Source of the DNA: Streptomyces sp. WZ-12
Lineage (GTDB): Bacteria > Actinomycetota > Actinomycetes > Streptomycetales > Streptomycetaceae
Assembly (NCBI RefSeq): GCF_028898845.1
Contig: NZ_CP118574.1
Span: forward strand, 1,488,001-1,552,000
Direction: 5' to 3'
Length of the DNA stretch: 64,000 bases
Positions 34,533 through 43,833 of this stretch are shown here, one piece after another. The notes under the pieces were generated by a model, which did no database searches, was not told the origin of the DNA, and was given only the letters and a program-made list of their open reading frames with translations. Position numbers and translations under genes: made by a program. The first letter of the stretch is position 1, and every line of letters starts with the position of its first letter.

Positions 34533-34657
34533 CGTCCCCACCGCCTTCCGCCGCTCGGGTCGTGGCCGGGCCGGGGCGGGCGCCGCGGCGGGCGCGGCCG
34601 GCGGTGCGGGGCGTCGGCCGCGGCGACCGGATGCGCCTCGGCTCCCTTCCATCGTGA

Positions 34658-34697
34658 GCCCGGTCCCCCGGGGCACGCCAGGGCCCGGGGACCGGGC
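34658..34697. promoter_or_regulatory. Inverted repeat in the usp / HAD divergent region
   Basis: GCCCGGTCCCC (34658-34668) and its exact complement GGGGACCGGGC (34687-34697) are separated by 18 nt. The GGGGAC half resembles the half-site of DosR/DevR-type regulators, but the two halves point the opposite way to a classical DevR box. It is a candidate operator for both divergent units, or a leader hairpin. Confidence 0.35.
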
Positions 34698-34772
34698 ACG
34701 AGCGGCCCCGCCCCGGATGTCGTGGTGCCATGGAGGGACGAGTCCGATCGGGGGATGCCGAAGGGATCCGTC

Positions 34773-35537
34773 ATGGCCGAGGCGTCGCCGCTGGCCACCT
34801 GTCTCCGCCCGGTGCGGGCCGTGGTCCTCGACACCGACGGCGTGCTCGTCGACTCCGCGCGGCTGCACGCCGCGGCCTGGCGGGAGGCGTTCGACGCCTG
34901 TCTGGCGGCGGTGGGCGGGCAGCGCCCCTTCGACCCGGTGGACGACTACCTCCGGCACGTCGACGGCCGGTCCCGGCTGGACGGCGCGGCCGCGTTCCTC
35001 GCCTCCCGAGGGGTGCAGCTGCCGCCCGGTTCCCCCAAGGACGCGCCGGGCACCGGCAGCGTGGCGGCGGTCGCGGCCCGTAAGGAGGAGGTTTTCACCG
35101 CGCTGCTGCGGGAGCGGGGGGCGGAGGTCTGGCCGGGCAGCGTGCGGCTGTTGCACGCGCTGCGCGACGAGGGCGTGGCGTGCGCCGCGGTGTCGGCGTC
35201 CCGGCACGCCGCCGAGCTGCTCCAACGGGCGGGCCTGCGCGGCCTGTTGGGCGCGGTGGTGGACGGCAACGAGGCGGCGCGGCTGGGGCTGCCGGGCAAG
35301 CCGGACCCGGCGCTGTTCGTCGAGGCGGCCCGGCGGCTGGGCGTACCGCCCGGGGACGCGGCGGTGGTGGAGGACGCGCTGGCCGGCGTGGCGGCGGGTC
35401 GGCGCGGCGGCTTCGGCCTGGTCGTCGGCGTCGACCGGAGCGGCACCGGCGGGCACGCGGCGGAGCTGCACCGCCGCGGCGCCGACCTGGTGGTCGCCGA
35501 CCTCGCCGAGTTGCTGGTGCCCGGGGCGGCCCGATGA
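34773..35537 (+). CDS. HAD hydrolase, beta-phosphoglucomutase-like
   Basis: 254 residues from the ATG at 34773 (AAGGGA 6 nt upstream preferred over the ATG at 34755). HAD motif I is V-V-L-D-T-D-G-V-L-V-D-S (nucleophile and acid/base Asp), followed by a helical cap with R-H-V-D-G-R-S-R. Motif II is A-V-S-A-S-R, motif III G-L-P-G-K-P-D-P and motif IV V-V-E-D-A-L-A-G-V. In this context it should interconvert beta-glucose-1-phosphate and glucose-6-phosphate, taking the product of the GH65 phosphorylase. The two genes overlap by ATGA. The mycobacterial pair Rv3400-Rv3401 has the same order. Confidence 0.9.
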   Translation: MAEASPLATCLRPVRAVVLDTDGVLVDSARLHAAAWREAFDACLAAVGGQRPFDPVDDYLRHVDGRSRLDGAAAFLASRGVQLPPGSPKDAPGTGSVAAVAARKEEVFTALLRERGAEVWPGSVRLLHALRDEGVACAAVSASRHAAELLQRAGLRGLLGAVVDGNEAARLGLPGKPDPALFVEAARRLGVPPGDAAVVEDALAGVAAGRRGGFGLVVGVDRSGTGGHAAELHRRGADLVVADLAELLVPGAAR

Positions 35538-37939
35538 CGGCGCGGGCCTGGACGTGGACGTACGAGGGGTACGACCCCGAGGACGAGCGACTGCGGGAGG
35601 CGCTGTGCACGCTCGGCAACGGCCGGTTCGCCACCCGCGGCGCCGCCCCCGAGACCCCGCGCGGCCCCGCCCACTACCCGGGCACCTACGCGGCCGGCGT
35701 CTACGACCGGCTGACCTCCACCGTCGCCGGCCGCGCGGTGGAGAACGAGGACCTGGTCAACCTCCCCGACTGGCTGCCGCTGCGCTACCGCATCCGCCCC
35801 GACGACGCCCCGGCGCCCGGCCCGTGGCTCTCCCCCGACCACCCGCAACTGACCGACCACCGCCGGACCCTGGACCTGCGCCGCGGCACCCTGACCCGCT
35901 GGTCGTCCTACGAGGACGCGCAGGGGCGGCGGCTGACCGTGACCGAGCGCCGGCTGGTGCACATGTCGGAGCCCGATCTCGCCGTGCAGCGCGCGGTGTT
36001 CACCGCCGAGGGCTGGTCCGGGCAGGTGGAGGTCGCGGCCGGGCTGGACGGCGACATCCGCAACCGCGGGGTGGCGCGCTACCGCGACCTGGCCGATGCC
36101 CATCTGACCGACTGGGAGACCGGCGGCGAGGGCGACGGGGTGTTCTGGCTGCGCTGCCGCACCCTCACCTCCGGCATCAGCGTCGCGCTGGCCGCCCGCA
36201 CCCACGTCGCGCCGCGCGGCGGCACCGCCCGCACCCGGGTCGCGGACCGCCGGGTCTGGCGGCTGCACACCGTCCCGGTCCGGCCGGGCGCCCCGGCCAC
36301 CGTCGACAAGACGGTGGCGCTGCACACCTCCCAGGACCTGGCCCGCACCGCGCCGGTGCCCGGCGCGCTGGCGGCGATCCGTCGGGCGCCGGCGGTGCCC
36401 CGGCTGCTGGCCTCGCACCACCGAGCCTGGCAACACCTGTGGCACCGGGTGCGGTGGGACGTTCCGGGCGAGGCGGGCCGGATCCTGCGGCTGCACGTCT
36501 TCCACGTGTTGCAGACCCTCTCCCCGCACACCGCGCGGCTGGACGTGGGGGTGCCGGCGCGCGGGCTGCACGGCGAGGCGTACCGGGGGCACGTCTTCTG
36601 GGACGAGCTGTTCGTGCTGCCGTTCTTGAACCTGCACTTCCCGAAGGTGTCGCGGGCGCTGCTGTCCTACCGCCACCGGCGGCTGCCGGCGGCCCGCCGG
36701 GCGGCGCTGGAGGCGGGCCGGGCGGGCGCGATGTACCCGTGGCAGAGCGGCAGTGACGGCCGCGAGGAGACCCAGCTCCTGCACCTCAATCCGCGCTCGG
36801 GCCGCTGGCTGCCGGACCACTCGCACCTCCAGCACCACGTCGGCTCGGCGATCGCCTACAACGTGTGGCAGTTCTGGCAGGCCACCGGCGACACCGGGTT
36901 CCTGCACACCAAGGGCGCGGAGATGCTGCTGGAGATCGCCCGCTTCTGGGCGTCGAGCGCGGACTGGGACCCGGGGTTGGGCCGCTACCGGATCCGCGGG
37001 GTGGTCGGCCCCGACGAGTACCACGACGGCTATCCGGGGGCGGACCGGCCGGGCCTGGACGACAACGCCTACACCAACGTCACCGCCGCCTGGGTGCTGT
37101 CCCGGGCCCTGGAGCTGTGCCGGACGCTGCCGGAGGCGCGCCGGCGGCCGCTGTTCGAGCGGCTGGAGCTCTCGCACGACGAGCGGCAGCACTGGGACGA
37201 CCTCGCGCACCGGCTGTACGTCCCGCACCATCGGGGCGTGATCAGCCAGTTCGCCGGCTACGAGCGGCTCGCCGAGCTCGACTGGGCGGGCTACCGCGCC
37301 CGTTACGGCGACATCCGGCGGCTGGACCGCATCCTGGAGGCGGAGGGCGACACCGTCAACCGCTACCAGGCGTCCAAACAGGCCGACGTGCTGATGCTCG
37401 GCTACCTCTTCTCCCCCACCGAACTGGCCGCCCTCTTCGAGCAGTTGGGCTACCGACTCGACGACGAGACCTGGCGGGCGACCGTCGACCACTACCTGGA
37501 ACGCACCAGTCACGGCTCGACGCTCAGCGCCGTGGTCCATGCCTGGGTGCTGGCGCGGGTCCGCCGGGACGATGCCTGGGGCTACTGCGCGGAGGCGCTG
37601 ACCGGCGACATCGCGGACGTCCAGGGCGGCACCACGGCGGAGGGCATCCACCTGGGGGCGATGGCCGGCACCCTGGATTTCGTGCAGCGCGGGATGACCG
37701 GACTGGAGACCCGGGCCCGCGCCCTGTGGTTGGACCCGGCACCGCTCCCCCAACTGTCCAAGTTCGGCGTGCGGATCCGCTACCGCCGGCACCGGGACAT
37801 CGACCTGCGGATCCGCACCCACCGGGTCGGGATCACCGTCCCGGAGTCGGAACAGGCGGCAATCCGCGTCCGGCTGCGCGGCCGCCCCTACACCGTGGCC
37901 CCGGGAACGACGCGCCACTTCGAGCTTCCCGATGACTGA
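35534..37939 (+). CDS. Glycoside hydrolase family 65 phosphorylase (maltose/trehalose/kojibiose type)
   Basis: 801 residues. Domains: an N-terminal beta-sandwich (about 1-270, beginning E-G-Y-D-P-E-D-E-R-L-R-E-A-L-C-T-L-G-N-G), a linker, an (alpha/alpha)6 catalytic barrel (about 320-690) and a C-terminal beta domain. Landmarks are H-V-F-W-D-E-L-F-V-L-P, M-Y-P-W-Q-S-G-S-D-G-x-E-E-T, and V-G-P-D-E-Y-H-D, where Glu is the general acid. K-Q-A-D-V and T-S-H-G-S-T-L-S near residues 615 and 657 match the phosphate-binding region. It cleaves an alpha-linked glucose disaccharide with phosphate to give beta-glucose-1-phosphate; which disaccharide cannot be told. It is coupled to the HAD gene upstream. 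Confidence 0.92.
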   Translation: MTARAWTWTYEGYDPEDERLREALCTLGNGRFATRGAAPETPRGPAHYPGTYAAGVYDRLTSTVAGRAVENEDLVNLPDWLPLRYRIRPDDAPAPGPWLSPDHPQLTDHRRTLDLRRGTLTRWSSYEDAQGRRLTVTERRLVHMSEPDLAVQRAVFTAEGWSGQVEVAAGLDGDIRNRGVARYRDLADAHLTDWETGGEGDGVFWLRCRTLTSGISVALAARTHVAPRGGTARTRVADRRVWRLHTVPVRPGAPATVDKTVALHTSQDLARTAPVPGALAAIRRAPAVPRLLASHHRAWQHLWHRVRWDVPGEAGRILRLHVFHVLQTLSPHTARLDVGVPARGLHGEAYRGHVFWDELFVLPFLNLHFPKVSRALLSYRHRRLPAARRAALEAGRAGAMYPWQSGSDGREETQLLHLNPRSGRWLPDHSHLQHHVGSAIAYNVWQFWQATGDTGFLHTKGAEMLLEIARFWASSADWDPGLGRYRIRGVVGPDEYHDGYPGADRPGLDDNAYTNVTAAWVLSRALELCRTLPEARRRPLFERLELSHDERQHWDDLAHRLYVPHHRGVISQFAGYERLAELDWAGYRARYGDIRRLDRILEAEGDTVNRYQASKQADVLMLGYLFSPTELAALFEQLGYRLDDETWRATVDHYLERTSHGSTLSAVVHAWVLARVRRDDAWGYCAEALTGDIADVQGGTTAEGIHLGAMAGTLDFVQRGMTGLETRARALWLDPAPLPQLSKFGVRIRYRRHRDIDLRIRTHRVGITVPESEQAAIRVRLRGRPYTVAPGTTRHFELPDD

Positions 37940-37991
37940 ACGGCCGGGCGACTGTGGGGCTTTGACGCCACATCGGCGCGCAACCCAGAAC

Positions 37992-39461
37992 TCAACGCAC
38001 GGGCGCGCCCTCCCCCTCCGCCGCCCCGTCCGGCTCCCCGCCCCGCAGGTACTCCTCACTGATCCGCTTCGGCCCGAACGGCCACTCCCGCTCGTAGCGG
38101 GCCCACGCCAGGAACGCCACGACACCCGCGGCGACCCAGGCCAGCGACCATTCGATGGGGTGCCGGCCGGGCGTGTTGCGGTCCGCGTAGCCGTAGATCA
38201 GCAGCCAGCCGACCAGGGCGACGAGGCTGGGCAGCGGGTAGAGCCACATCCGGTAGGGGCGGTGCAGGGTCGGTTGGCGGCGGCGCAGCACGGTGACCGC
38301 GGCGACCTGGGCCAGCGACTGCACCAGCACCATCACCGTCGTCAACAACTGGATCACGGTGGCCAGATCGGTGTGCCGGCCGAGGAGGAAGCCGGCGGCC
38401 ATGATGCCGCCCATGGTCAACAGGCCCAGGACGGGGAAGCGGTGGCGCGGGTGCAGCGTCCCGTAGGGGCGGAAGAAGACCCGGTCGCGGGCGGCGTCGT
38501 GCGGGACCCGGGAGCCGCCGAGCAGTCCGGTCATCACGGAGGTGACGGCGGTGATCAGGATGAGCACGGTGATGGCGTCGGCGGCGGTCCGGCCCCAGGT
38601 GCGTTCCAGGACGGCGGAGGCGACCGAGGAGCCGGCGGTGCTGTGCGGGTCGAGCATCTCGCGCCAGTCGACGACGCCGAGCGTGCCGATCTGGAGCAGC
38701 AGGTAGATCGCCATGATGCCGGCGATGGAGAAGAGGATGGCGCGCGGCAGGGTGCGGCCGGGCTCCTTGATCTCGGCGCCCATGTAGGCGGTGGTGTTGT
38801 AGCCGAGGTAGTCGTAGAGGCCGATGGTGAGGCCGCCGGCGAACCCGATCCAGAAGTGACTGGCCGTCAAGTCCACGGCATGGGCGGGGTAGGTGAAGGC
38901 CCGCTCCGGGCTGAAGTGGGTGAACGCCGCGACGATGACCAGGCCGACGGCGGCGATCATCACCGCCCACAGCACGACGGCGAGCCGCGCGATCCGCTCC
39001 ACTCGGCCCCACAGCAGCGCCACGATCCCCACCGTGACGACCAGCCCGACCGCGTCCCCCTGCCCCTGACTCATCCCGGGCCACAGATACCCCAGGTACT
39101 GCACGAAGCCGATGACGCCGGTGGACATCCCCAACGGGATGAACAACATGGCCGTCCACACGAACAGAAACGGCATCAGTTTCCCGGTGCGGTACTGGAA
39201 CGCCTCCCGCAGATAGACGTAACTGCCGCCCGCGCCGGGCAGTGAGGCGCCCAACTCCGCCCACACCAGCCCGTCCGCGAGCGCCAGCACCGCGCCCGCC
39301 ACGAAGCCGATGACGGCCTGCGGCCCGCCGAACGCGGTCACCATCAACGGGATGGTCACGAACGGGCCTATCCCGCACATCTGGCTCATGTTGATGGCGG
39401 TGGCCTGGAACAGTCCGATCCGGCGGGCGAATCCCACCCGCTCCCCCAGGAGGTCCGGCAT
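37992..39461 (-). CDS. APC-superfamily amino acid permease
   Basis: 489 residues from the ATG at 39461, with GGGAAGGGA upstream. About 12 membrane helices; the first has the substrate/ion motif I-N-M-S-Q-M-C-G-I-G-P-F-V (about 24-36, variant of G-S-G-I-F). L-P-G-A-G-G-S-Y-V-Y-L-R-E-A is the conserved helix 2-3 region, and Y-N-T-T-A-Y-M-G-A-E-I-K-E-P-x-R-x-x-P-R is the helix 6-7 loop. It probably imports or exchanges an amino acid or amine. The substrate is unknown and no partner enzyme is adjacent. Confidence 0.92.
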   Translation of the reverse strand: MPDLLGERVGFARRIGLFQATAINMSQMCGIGPFVTIPLMVTAFGGPQAVIGFVAGAVLALADGLVWAELGASLPGAGGSYVYLREAFQYRTGKLMPFLFVWTAMLFIPLGMSTGVIGFVQYLGYLWPGMSQGQGDAVGLVVTVGIVALLWGRVERIARLAVVLWAVMIAAVGLVIVAAFTHFSPERAFTYPAHAVDLTASHFWIGFAGGLTIGLYDYLGYNTTAYMGAEIKEPGRTLPRAILFSIAGIMAIYLLLQIGTLGVVDWREMLDPHSTAGSSVASAVLERTWGRTAADAITVLILITAVTSVMTGLLGGSRVPHDAARDRVFFRPYGTLHPRHRFPVLGLLTMGGIMAAGFLLGRHTDLATVIQLLTTVMVLVQSLAQVAAVTVLRRRQPTLHRPYRMWLYPLPSLVALVGWLLIYGYADRNTPGRHPIEWSLAWVAAGVVAFLAWARYEREWPFGPKRISEEYLRGGEPDGAAEGEGAPVR

Positions 39462-39597
39462 GCGTGGAGTCCCTTCCCGTGCCGGCGGGCGCGCCGGTCG
39501 CGGCCCGTTCCGCCGGCCAGGCTGACACGCCACCCGCCCCCGCGCACCGGTACGGACCGAACTCGCCCCGCCCCGGCCCCCGTTAGGCGCCTCCCGG

Positions 39598-40224
39598 CTA
39601 CGCCTCCCCGTACGCCTCGCCGCCGAGCTCCACGTGGGCCGTGCCGGCCGTGACGTCCGCCAGCCAGGCCCGGAAGCCCTCCAGGTCCGCCTCCGGCAGC
39701 CCCACCTCGATGCGCACCTCGGCCCCGTAGGTCACCCCGCGCACCGCCCGCCTGGTGGTCCGCAGGTCGTTCTCCAGCCGGCCCGCGCGCTGGTGGTCCA
39801 CGGTGACGGTGGCCAGCCGGAACCGCTGCCGGGTGACCGTGCCCAGCGCGTCCAGCGCCTCGCCGACCACGCCCCCGTAGGCCCGGATCAGCCCGCCGGC
39901 GCCCAGCTTGATCCCGCCGAAGTACCGCGTGACCACGGCGACCACGTAACGCATCTCGCGCCGCACCAACATCTGGAGCATCGGCACCCCGGCCGTGCCG
40001 CCCGGTTCGCCGTCGTCGCTGGCCTTCTGGACGCCGCCGTCGGCCCCGAGGACGTACGCGAAGCAGTTGTGCCGGGCCGCCGGGTGCTCCTTGCGGATGC
40101 GCGCGATGAAGTCCTGGGCCTCCTGTTCCGTCGCGACCGGCGCGAGCGCACAGATGAAGCGGGACTTGTTGATCTCGATCTCGTGGACGCCCTCGCGGGC
40201 CAGCGTCCGGTACTGCTCCTGCAT
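39598..40224 (-). CDS. YigZ/IMPACT (UPF0029) family protein
   Basis: 208 residues. The N-terminal domain carries the family signature N-C-F-A-Y-V-L-G (about 53-60) and S-D-D-G-E-P-G-G-T-A-G (about 68-78). R-Y-F-G-G-I-K-L-G-A-G-G-L-I-R-A-Y follows, then a C-terminal DUF1949 ferredoxin-like domain. The family is widespread and related to eukaryotic IMPACT; its biochemical role is not firmly known. A single-gene unit transcribed away from the next gene. Confidence 0.93.
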   Translation of the reverse strand: MQEQYRTLAREGVHEIEINKSRFICALAPVATEQEAQDFIARIRKEHPAARHNCFAYVLGADGGVQKASDDGEPGGTAGVPMLQMLVRREMRYVVAVVTRYFGGIKLGAGGLIRAYGGVVGEALDALGTVTRQRFRLATVTVDHQRAGRLENDLRTTRRAVRGVTYGAEVRIEVGLPEADLEGFRAWLADVTAGTAHVELGGEAYGEA

Positions 40225-40461
40225 CCGCCCAGCCTATGCGGCCACCGGGCGGGGCGGGCCGGCCCCCCGGTGTCCCGTGCTCCCCGGCGCTGTCCGCCGT
40301 ACGGGCGCAGGGGGCACTCCGGGGGGCGTACCCGGGCCCTCCGCACGGTGCGTCGGGGAGACGTCCGCGGGGCCCATGGGCACTGTTGGCCGCGGGCGGG
40401 CCCCGCGCCGCACGGCGGTCGGGGGCCCGCGGGACGGATCGGCGGCTCGGCGGAGGGCTCG

Positions 40462-41226
40462 ATGGACGACAGCACACAGGCGGCGATGACGGCCGGCCCT
40501 CCGGTGACCGGCGAGGAGATGCCCACGCCGCCGCCGGAGGTCGTCGAGGCGGCCCGCGAGGCGCCGGACCACTGGCTGGCCATGGTGGACCTGACCTGGG
40601 CGGGCGACGGCGCCCCGCCACTGTGGGCGGTGATCGGCCAGTGGCGGTCCGGGTCGGACGGCGACATCGTGGAGTGGCGCGACAACCCGGAGTACCGGCC
40701 GTCGCCGCAGATGCTGGACTGGGCGGACCCCACCGACCCGGTGGACCGCGCGGTGCAGTTGGCCGCCACCGGCTACGGTCCGGACCAGGCGGTCTGCGCG
40801 GAGCTGGCGCGGGCGGAGGTCTCCGTCCTGGTCACCGCGGCCGGCACGCCGCTCGCCGCCGCCTCCCCCGAGGGCGCCCCGGTGCTCCCCGTCTACACCT
40901 GCGAGGCCCAACTGGAGTCGGCGGGCCGGCTGCTCTACGACCAGCGGCCGGCCGCCGAACTGCTCGACGAACTGCCGCCGGGCCACGCCCTGTACCTCAA
41001 TCCGGCCGGCGCGGTGAGCATGCTCGTGGAGCCGGAGCCGTTGCGCGCGGCGCTGGCCGCCGCCGAGGGCGTCGGCGTGGGGCGGCGCTCCCGTAAGGCG
41101 GACGTCGCGGCGCTGCGCCCGGGGACCGGCGCCGGGACGCCCGAGCCGGTGGGCAGCGGCCGGGCGATCGGCAAGCCGGCCCGCTCGGCGAGCACCCGCG
41201 TCGTGGGCGCCGGTCGCTCCGGCTGA
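40462..41226 (+). CDS. Conserved actinobacterial protein (type VII secretion-associated type)
   Basis: 254 residues from the ATG at 40462. It is soluble and has features I associate with proteins annotated as type VII secretion system-associated in Streptomyces: P-P-E-V-V-E-A-A-R-E-A-P-D-H-W-L, W-A-V-I-G-Q-W-R-S-G, D-N-P-E-Y-R-P-S-P, D-P-V-D-R-A-V-Q-L-A-A-T-G-Y-G, and L-Y-L-N-P-A-G-A-V-S-M. The fold resembles a SseB-like module (V-L-P-V-Y-T). No ESX structural genes are nearby, so a secretion role cannot be supported from context. The C-terminal 35 residues are a basic Gly/Ser/Arg tail. Confidence 0.7.
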   Translation: MDDSTQAAMTAGPPVTGEEMPTPPPEVVEAAREAPDHWLAMVDLTWAGDGAPPLWAVIGQWRSGSDGDIVEWRDNPEYRPSPQMLDWADPTDPVDRAVQLAATGYGPDQAVCAELARAEVSVLVTAAGTPLAAASPEGAPVLPVYTCEAQLESAGRLLYDQRPAAELLDELPPGHALYLNPAGAVSMLVEPEPLRAALAAAEGVGVGRRSRKADVAALRPGTGAGTPEPVGSGRAIGKPARSASTRVVGAGRSG

Positions 41227-41243
41227 CCGCCGCCCCCTGAACC

Positions 41244-41275
41244 CGCCCCGCCCGTCTTCCCCTTCGGGCGGGGCG
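41244..41275 (+). terminator. Intrinsic terminator
   Basis: A perfect 10-bp stem CGCCCCGCCC (41244-41253) with GGGCGGGGCG (41266-41275) closes a 12-nt loop, followed by CTTTG. It starts 18 nt after the upstream stop codon. Confidence 0.8.
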
Positions 41276-41362
41276 CTTTGCTGCCGCGGGCCGGGGCGGC
41301 ACGCGAAATGACGTCCGGTTCTGCCCGTTCGCCCCGGGGCCGGGCTGCCCTACCGTGCCGGC

Positions 41363-42187
41363 ATGACGGTCTTGGTGATCGGCGGCAGCGGGTTCCTGGG
41401 GACGGAACTGGTGCGCCAGGCGACGGCGGCGGAGCGGGAGACGGTCGCGACGTTCTGTTCCCGACCCGGCCGCCTGCCCGGGGTCTCCTGGCGCCGGCTG
41501 GACCTGCGCGCCCCCGGGGACGTCGACGAGGTGCTGGGCGCGGTCGCCCCGCGGGTCGTCGTCAACGCGACGAGCGGGCAGGGCGATTGGGCGGTCACCG
41601 CCGACGGCGCGATCCGCGTGGCAGTGGCGGCGGCGCGGCGCGGTTGCCGGCTGGTCCACGTCTCCAGCGACGCCGTGTTCTCCGGCGCCCGGGTCCACTA
41701 CGACGAGGGGTGCCCGCCGGATCCGGTCACGCCGTACGGCGCGGCAAAGGCGGCCGCGGAGAGCGCCGTTCGGCTGCTGCTGCCGGACGCCGTGGTGGCC
41801 CGCACCTCGTTGATCATCGGGGACGGCGGGTCCGTCCACGAGCGCCTGGTGCACACGGTGGCCGCCGGGGAGCGCGGCGGCGTGCTGTTCACCGATGAGG
41901 TCCGCTGTCCGGTGCACGTCCGGGACCTGGCCGCGGCCCTGTGGGAACTGGCCGCGTCCGAGCGCGCCGGGGTCTGCCACCTGGGCGGGGCGGACGCCCT
42001 CAGCCGGCATGAGCTCGGCGTGCTGATCGCCCGGCGCGACGGCCTCGACCCGGACCGGCTGGCCGCCGGGCGGCGCGCCGACTCCGCCTTGCCCGGTGCC
42101 CTCGACGTCCGGCTGGACGGCCGCGCCACCCGGCGGCGGCTGCGGACCCGGCTGCGCGGCGCCCGGGAGTTCCTGCGGAGCCGGTAG
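41363..42187 (+). CDS. RmlD-like NAD(P)-dependent sugar-nucleotide reductase (SDR)
   Basis: 274 residues. An N-terminal Rossmann motif V-I-G-G-S-G-F-L-G-T-E (GxxGxxG), V-N-A-T-S-G, then V-H-V-S-S-D-A-V-F-S-G (the RmlD S-T-D-Y-V-F-x-G analogue) and the catalytic Y-G-A-A-K-A-A-A-E pair (Tyr-x-x-x-Lys). The C-terminal region has H-V-R-D-L-A-A-A-L. It resembles dTDP-4-dehydrorhamnose reductase but stands alone, outside a sugar cluster, so the substrate is open. TACCGT ends 6 nt before the ATG with no Shine-Dalgarno (leaderless pattern). Confidence 0.87.
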   Translation: MTVLVIGGSGFLGTELVRQATAAERETVATFCSRPGRLPGVSWRRLDLRAPGDVDEVLGAVAPRVVVNATSGQGDWAVTADGAIRVAVAAARRGCRLVHVSSDAVFSGARVHYDEGCPPDPVTPYGAAKAAAESAVRLLLPDAVVARTSLIIGDGGSVHERLVHTVAAGERGGVLFTDEVRCPVHVRDLAAALWELAASERAGVCHLGGADALSRHELGVLIARRDGLDPDRLAAGRRADSALPGALDVRLDGRATRRRLRTRLRGAREFLRSR

Positions 42188-42241
42188 CCGGACCGCCGTC
42201 GAACTCTTCTCAACTCCCCGTCGACGCCTACTCGTTGGCCA

Positions 42242-43630
42242 TCAACGCCGCGGCAGCAGCGCCCCCGCGGCCAGCGCCATCGCCGCCAACAGACCGGCGC
42301 CGCTCAGCAGGCTCTCCCGCATGCCGGTCGCGAAGTCGCCGGCGAGGAGCGCGCCGAAGACGGCGATGCTGAGCGCCCCGCCCGTCTGACGGCTGGTGTT
42401 GAGCAGCGCCGCCGCCGTGCCGGCCCGTTCGGCGGCGACGCTGTCGAGCAGCAGCGAGGTCATCGCCGGCATCGCCAGGGCGCCGCCGGCGCCCAACGGG
42501 ATCATCACCAGCGCGATCGCCCAGGCCGGCGTGGTGACGCCGACGGCGCACAGCGCACCGCAGCCCGCCGCGACGATCAGCAGCCCCACCACGATGACCG
42601 CGCGCGGGCCGAAGCGGGAAACCGTCCGTGGCGAGAGGTAGTTGAGCAGCGCGGTGGCCGCCGCCATCGGCACGAACATCAGCCCGGCCGACAGCGCCGA
42701 CTGGCCCCGCTGCTGCTGGAAGAAGAGGCTGAGCACGAACACCCCGCCGTAGAAGGCGGCGTTGGTGGCGAAGCCCGCGACGACCGGCACGGCGACGCCG
42801 CGCAGCCGGAACAGCCCCAGCGGCAGCATCGGCGCGCGCCGCCGCGCCTCGACGGCCACGAAACCGGCCGCGGACACCACCGCGACGCCGGCCGCGACCA
42901 GCACGGTGGCGGTGAGCCCGCGGTGCCCGCCCTCGATCACCGCGAAGGTCAGCCCGGCCAGCGCGAGCACCGCCGTCGCCTGCCCCGGCAGGTCGAACGC
43001 CGCGCGGTACCGCGGGGAGGGCGCCGTCCGCAGCAGGATCAGCCATGTGGCCACCCCTACCGGCGCGTTGAGGGCGAACACCGCGCGCCAGGTCCAGGTC
43101 GTGGTGAGCAGCCCGCCCAGGACGGGCCCGGCGGCGATGGCCACCGCGCCGCCGAGCGTCCACAGCGCGACCCCCCGCGCCCGCGCGCCCGGTTCGGGGA
43201 ACGCCTGCCGGATCAGCGCCAGCGAGGCGGGCACCATCACCGCCGCCGCGCTGCCCTGGACGACGCGCGCCGCGGTCAGCGCCCCGAGCGTCGGCGCCAC
43301 CCCGCAGACCAGCGAGGCGAGGGTGAAGGCGGCCAGCCCCCAGCCGTACGCGCGCCGCGCGCCCACCGCGTCCGAGAGCGCGCCGGCGGAGAGCATCAGC
43401 GCGGCGAACATCAACGTGTAGGCGTCGGCGACCCATTGCAGCCCGGCCAGCGAACCGCCCAACTCCCGCCCCACGGCGGGCAGCGCGACGTTGACACCGG
43501 AGACGTCGACGGTGATGACGAAGAATCCGAGCACGCCGGCGACCAGGGCCGCGACGACGGGACCCGACCCTTGCGGGGTCCCCGTCCCCGGCTCAACTCC
43601 CGTGCCCGCAAAGGCTCGTATCCCGTTCAT
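42242..43630 (-). CDS. MFS multidrug exporter (DHA2, 14-helix type)
   Basis: 462 residues from the ATG at 43630. About 14 hydrophobic segments with helix 1 F-V-I-T-V-D-V-S-G-V-N-V-A-L-P-A-V (DHA2 motif D1) and motif A-like D-A-V-G-A-R-R-A-Y-G-W-G. Motif C-like G-P-V-L-G-G-L-L follows W-T-L-G-G-A-V-A-I-A-A. These export drugs or metabolites with protons. It is divergent from an XRE-family regulator 203 bp away, a common regulator-exporter pairing in Streptomyces. Confidence 0.92.
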   Translation of the reverse strand: MNGIRAFAGTGVEPGTGTPQGSGPVVAALVAGVLGFFVITVDVSGVNVALPAVGRELGGSLAGLQWVADAYTLMFAALMLSAGALSDAVGARRAYGWGLAAFTLASLVCGVAPTLGALTAARVVQGSAAAVMVPASLALIRQAFPEPGARARGVALWTLGGAVAIAAGPVLGGLLTTTWTWRAVFALNAPVGVATWLILLRTAPSPRYRAAFDLPGQATAVLALAGLTFAVIEGGHRGLTATVLVAAGVAVVSAAGFVAVEARRRAPMLPLGLFRLRGVAVPVVAGFATNAAFYGGVFVLSLFFQQQRGQSALSAGLMFVPMAAATALLNYLSPRTVSRFGPRAVIVVGLLIVAAGCGALCAVGVTTPAWAIALVMIPLGAGGALAMPAMTSLLLDSVAAERAGTAAALLNTSRQTGGALSIAVFGALLAGDFATGMRESLLSGAGLLAAMALAAGALLPRR

Positions 43631-43833
43631 CGTGCGCCGCTCCTCACCGTTGCGCCGGCCCCTGCTCCCGCCGTGCGGTGGCCCTGCCCCCACACGGCGC
43701 CTTCACACGCCGGATCCGGACAGCAGCCTGCTCGCCCGGTCCGGTGCCCACCAGACCGGGCGGTGCGGGGGAGCGCCGTGCCTGGCCCTGATACGGCCCC
43801 CCACCGCGCGCCGCGCCTTGCGACAATGGCCGG

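Noticed and set aside
34946..38125. 1059-residue minus-strand frame over the HAD/GH65 genes
   Set aside because: Antisense shadow; the sense strand carries recognisable HAD and GH65 motifs.
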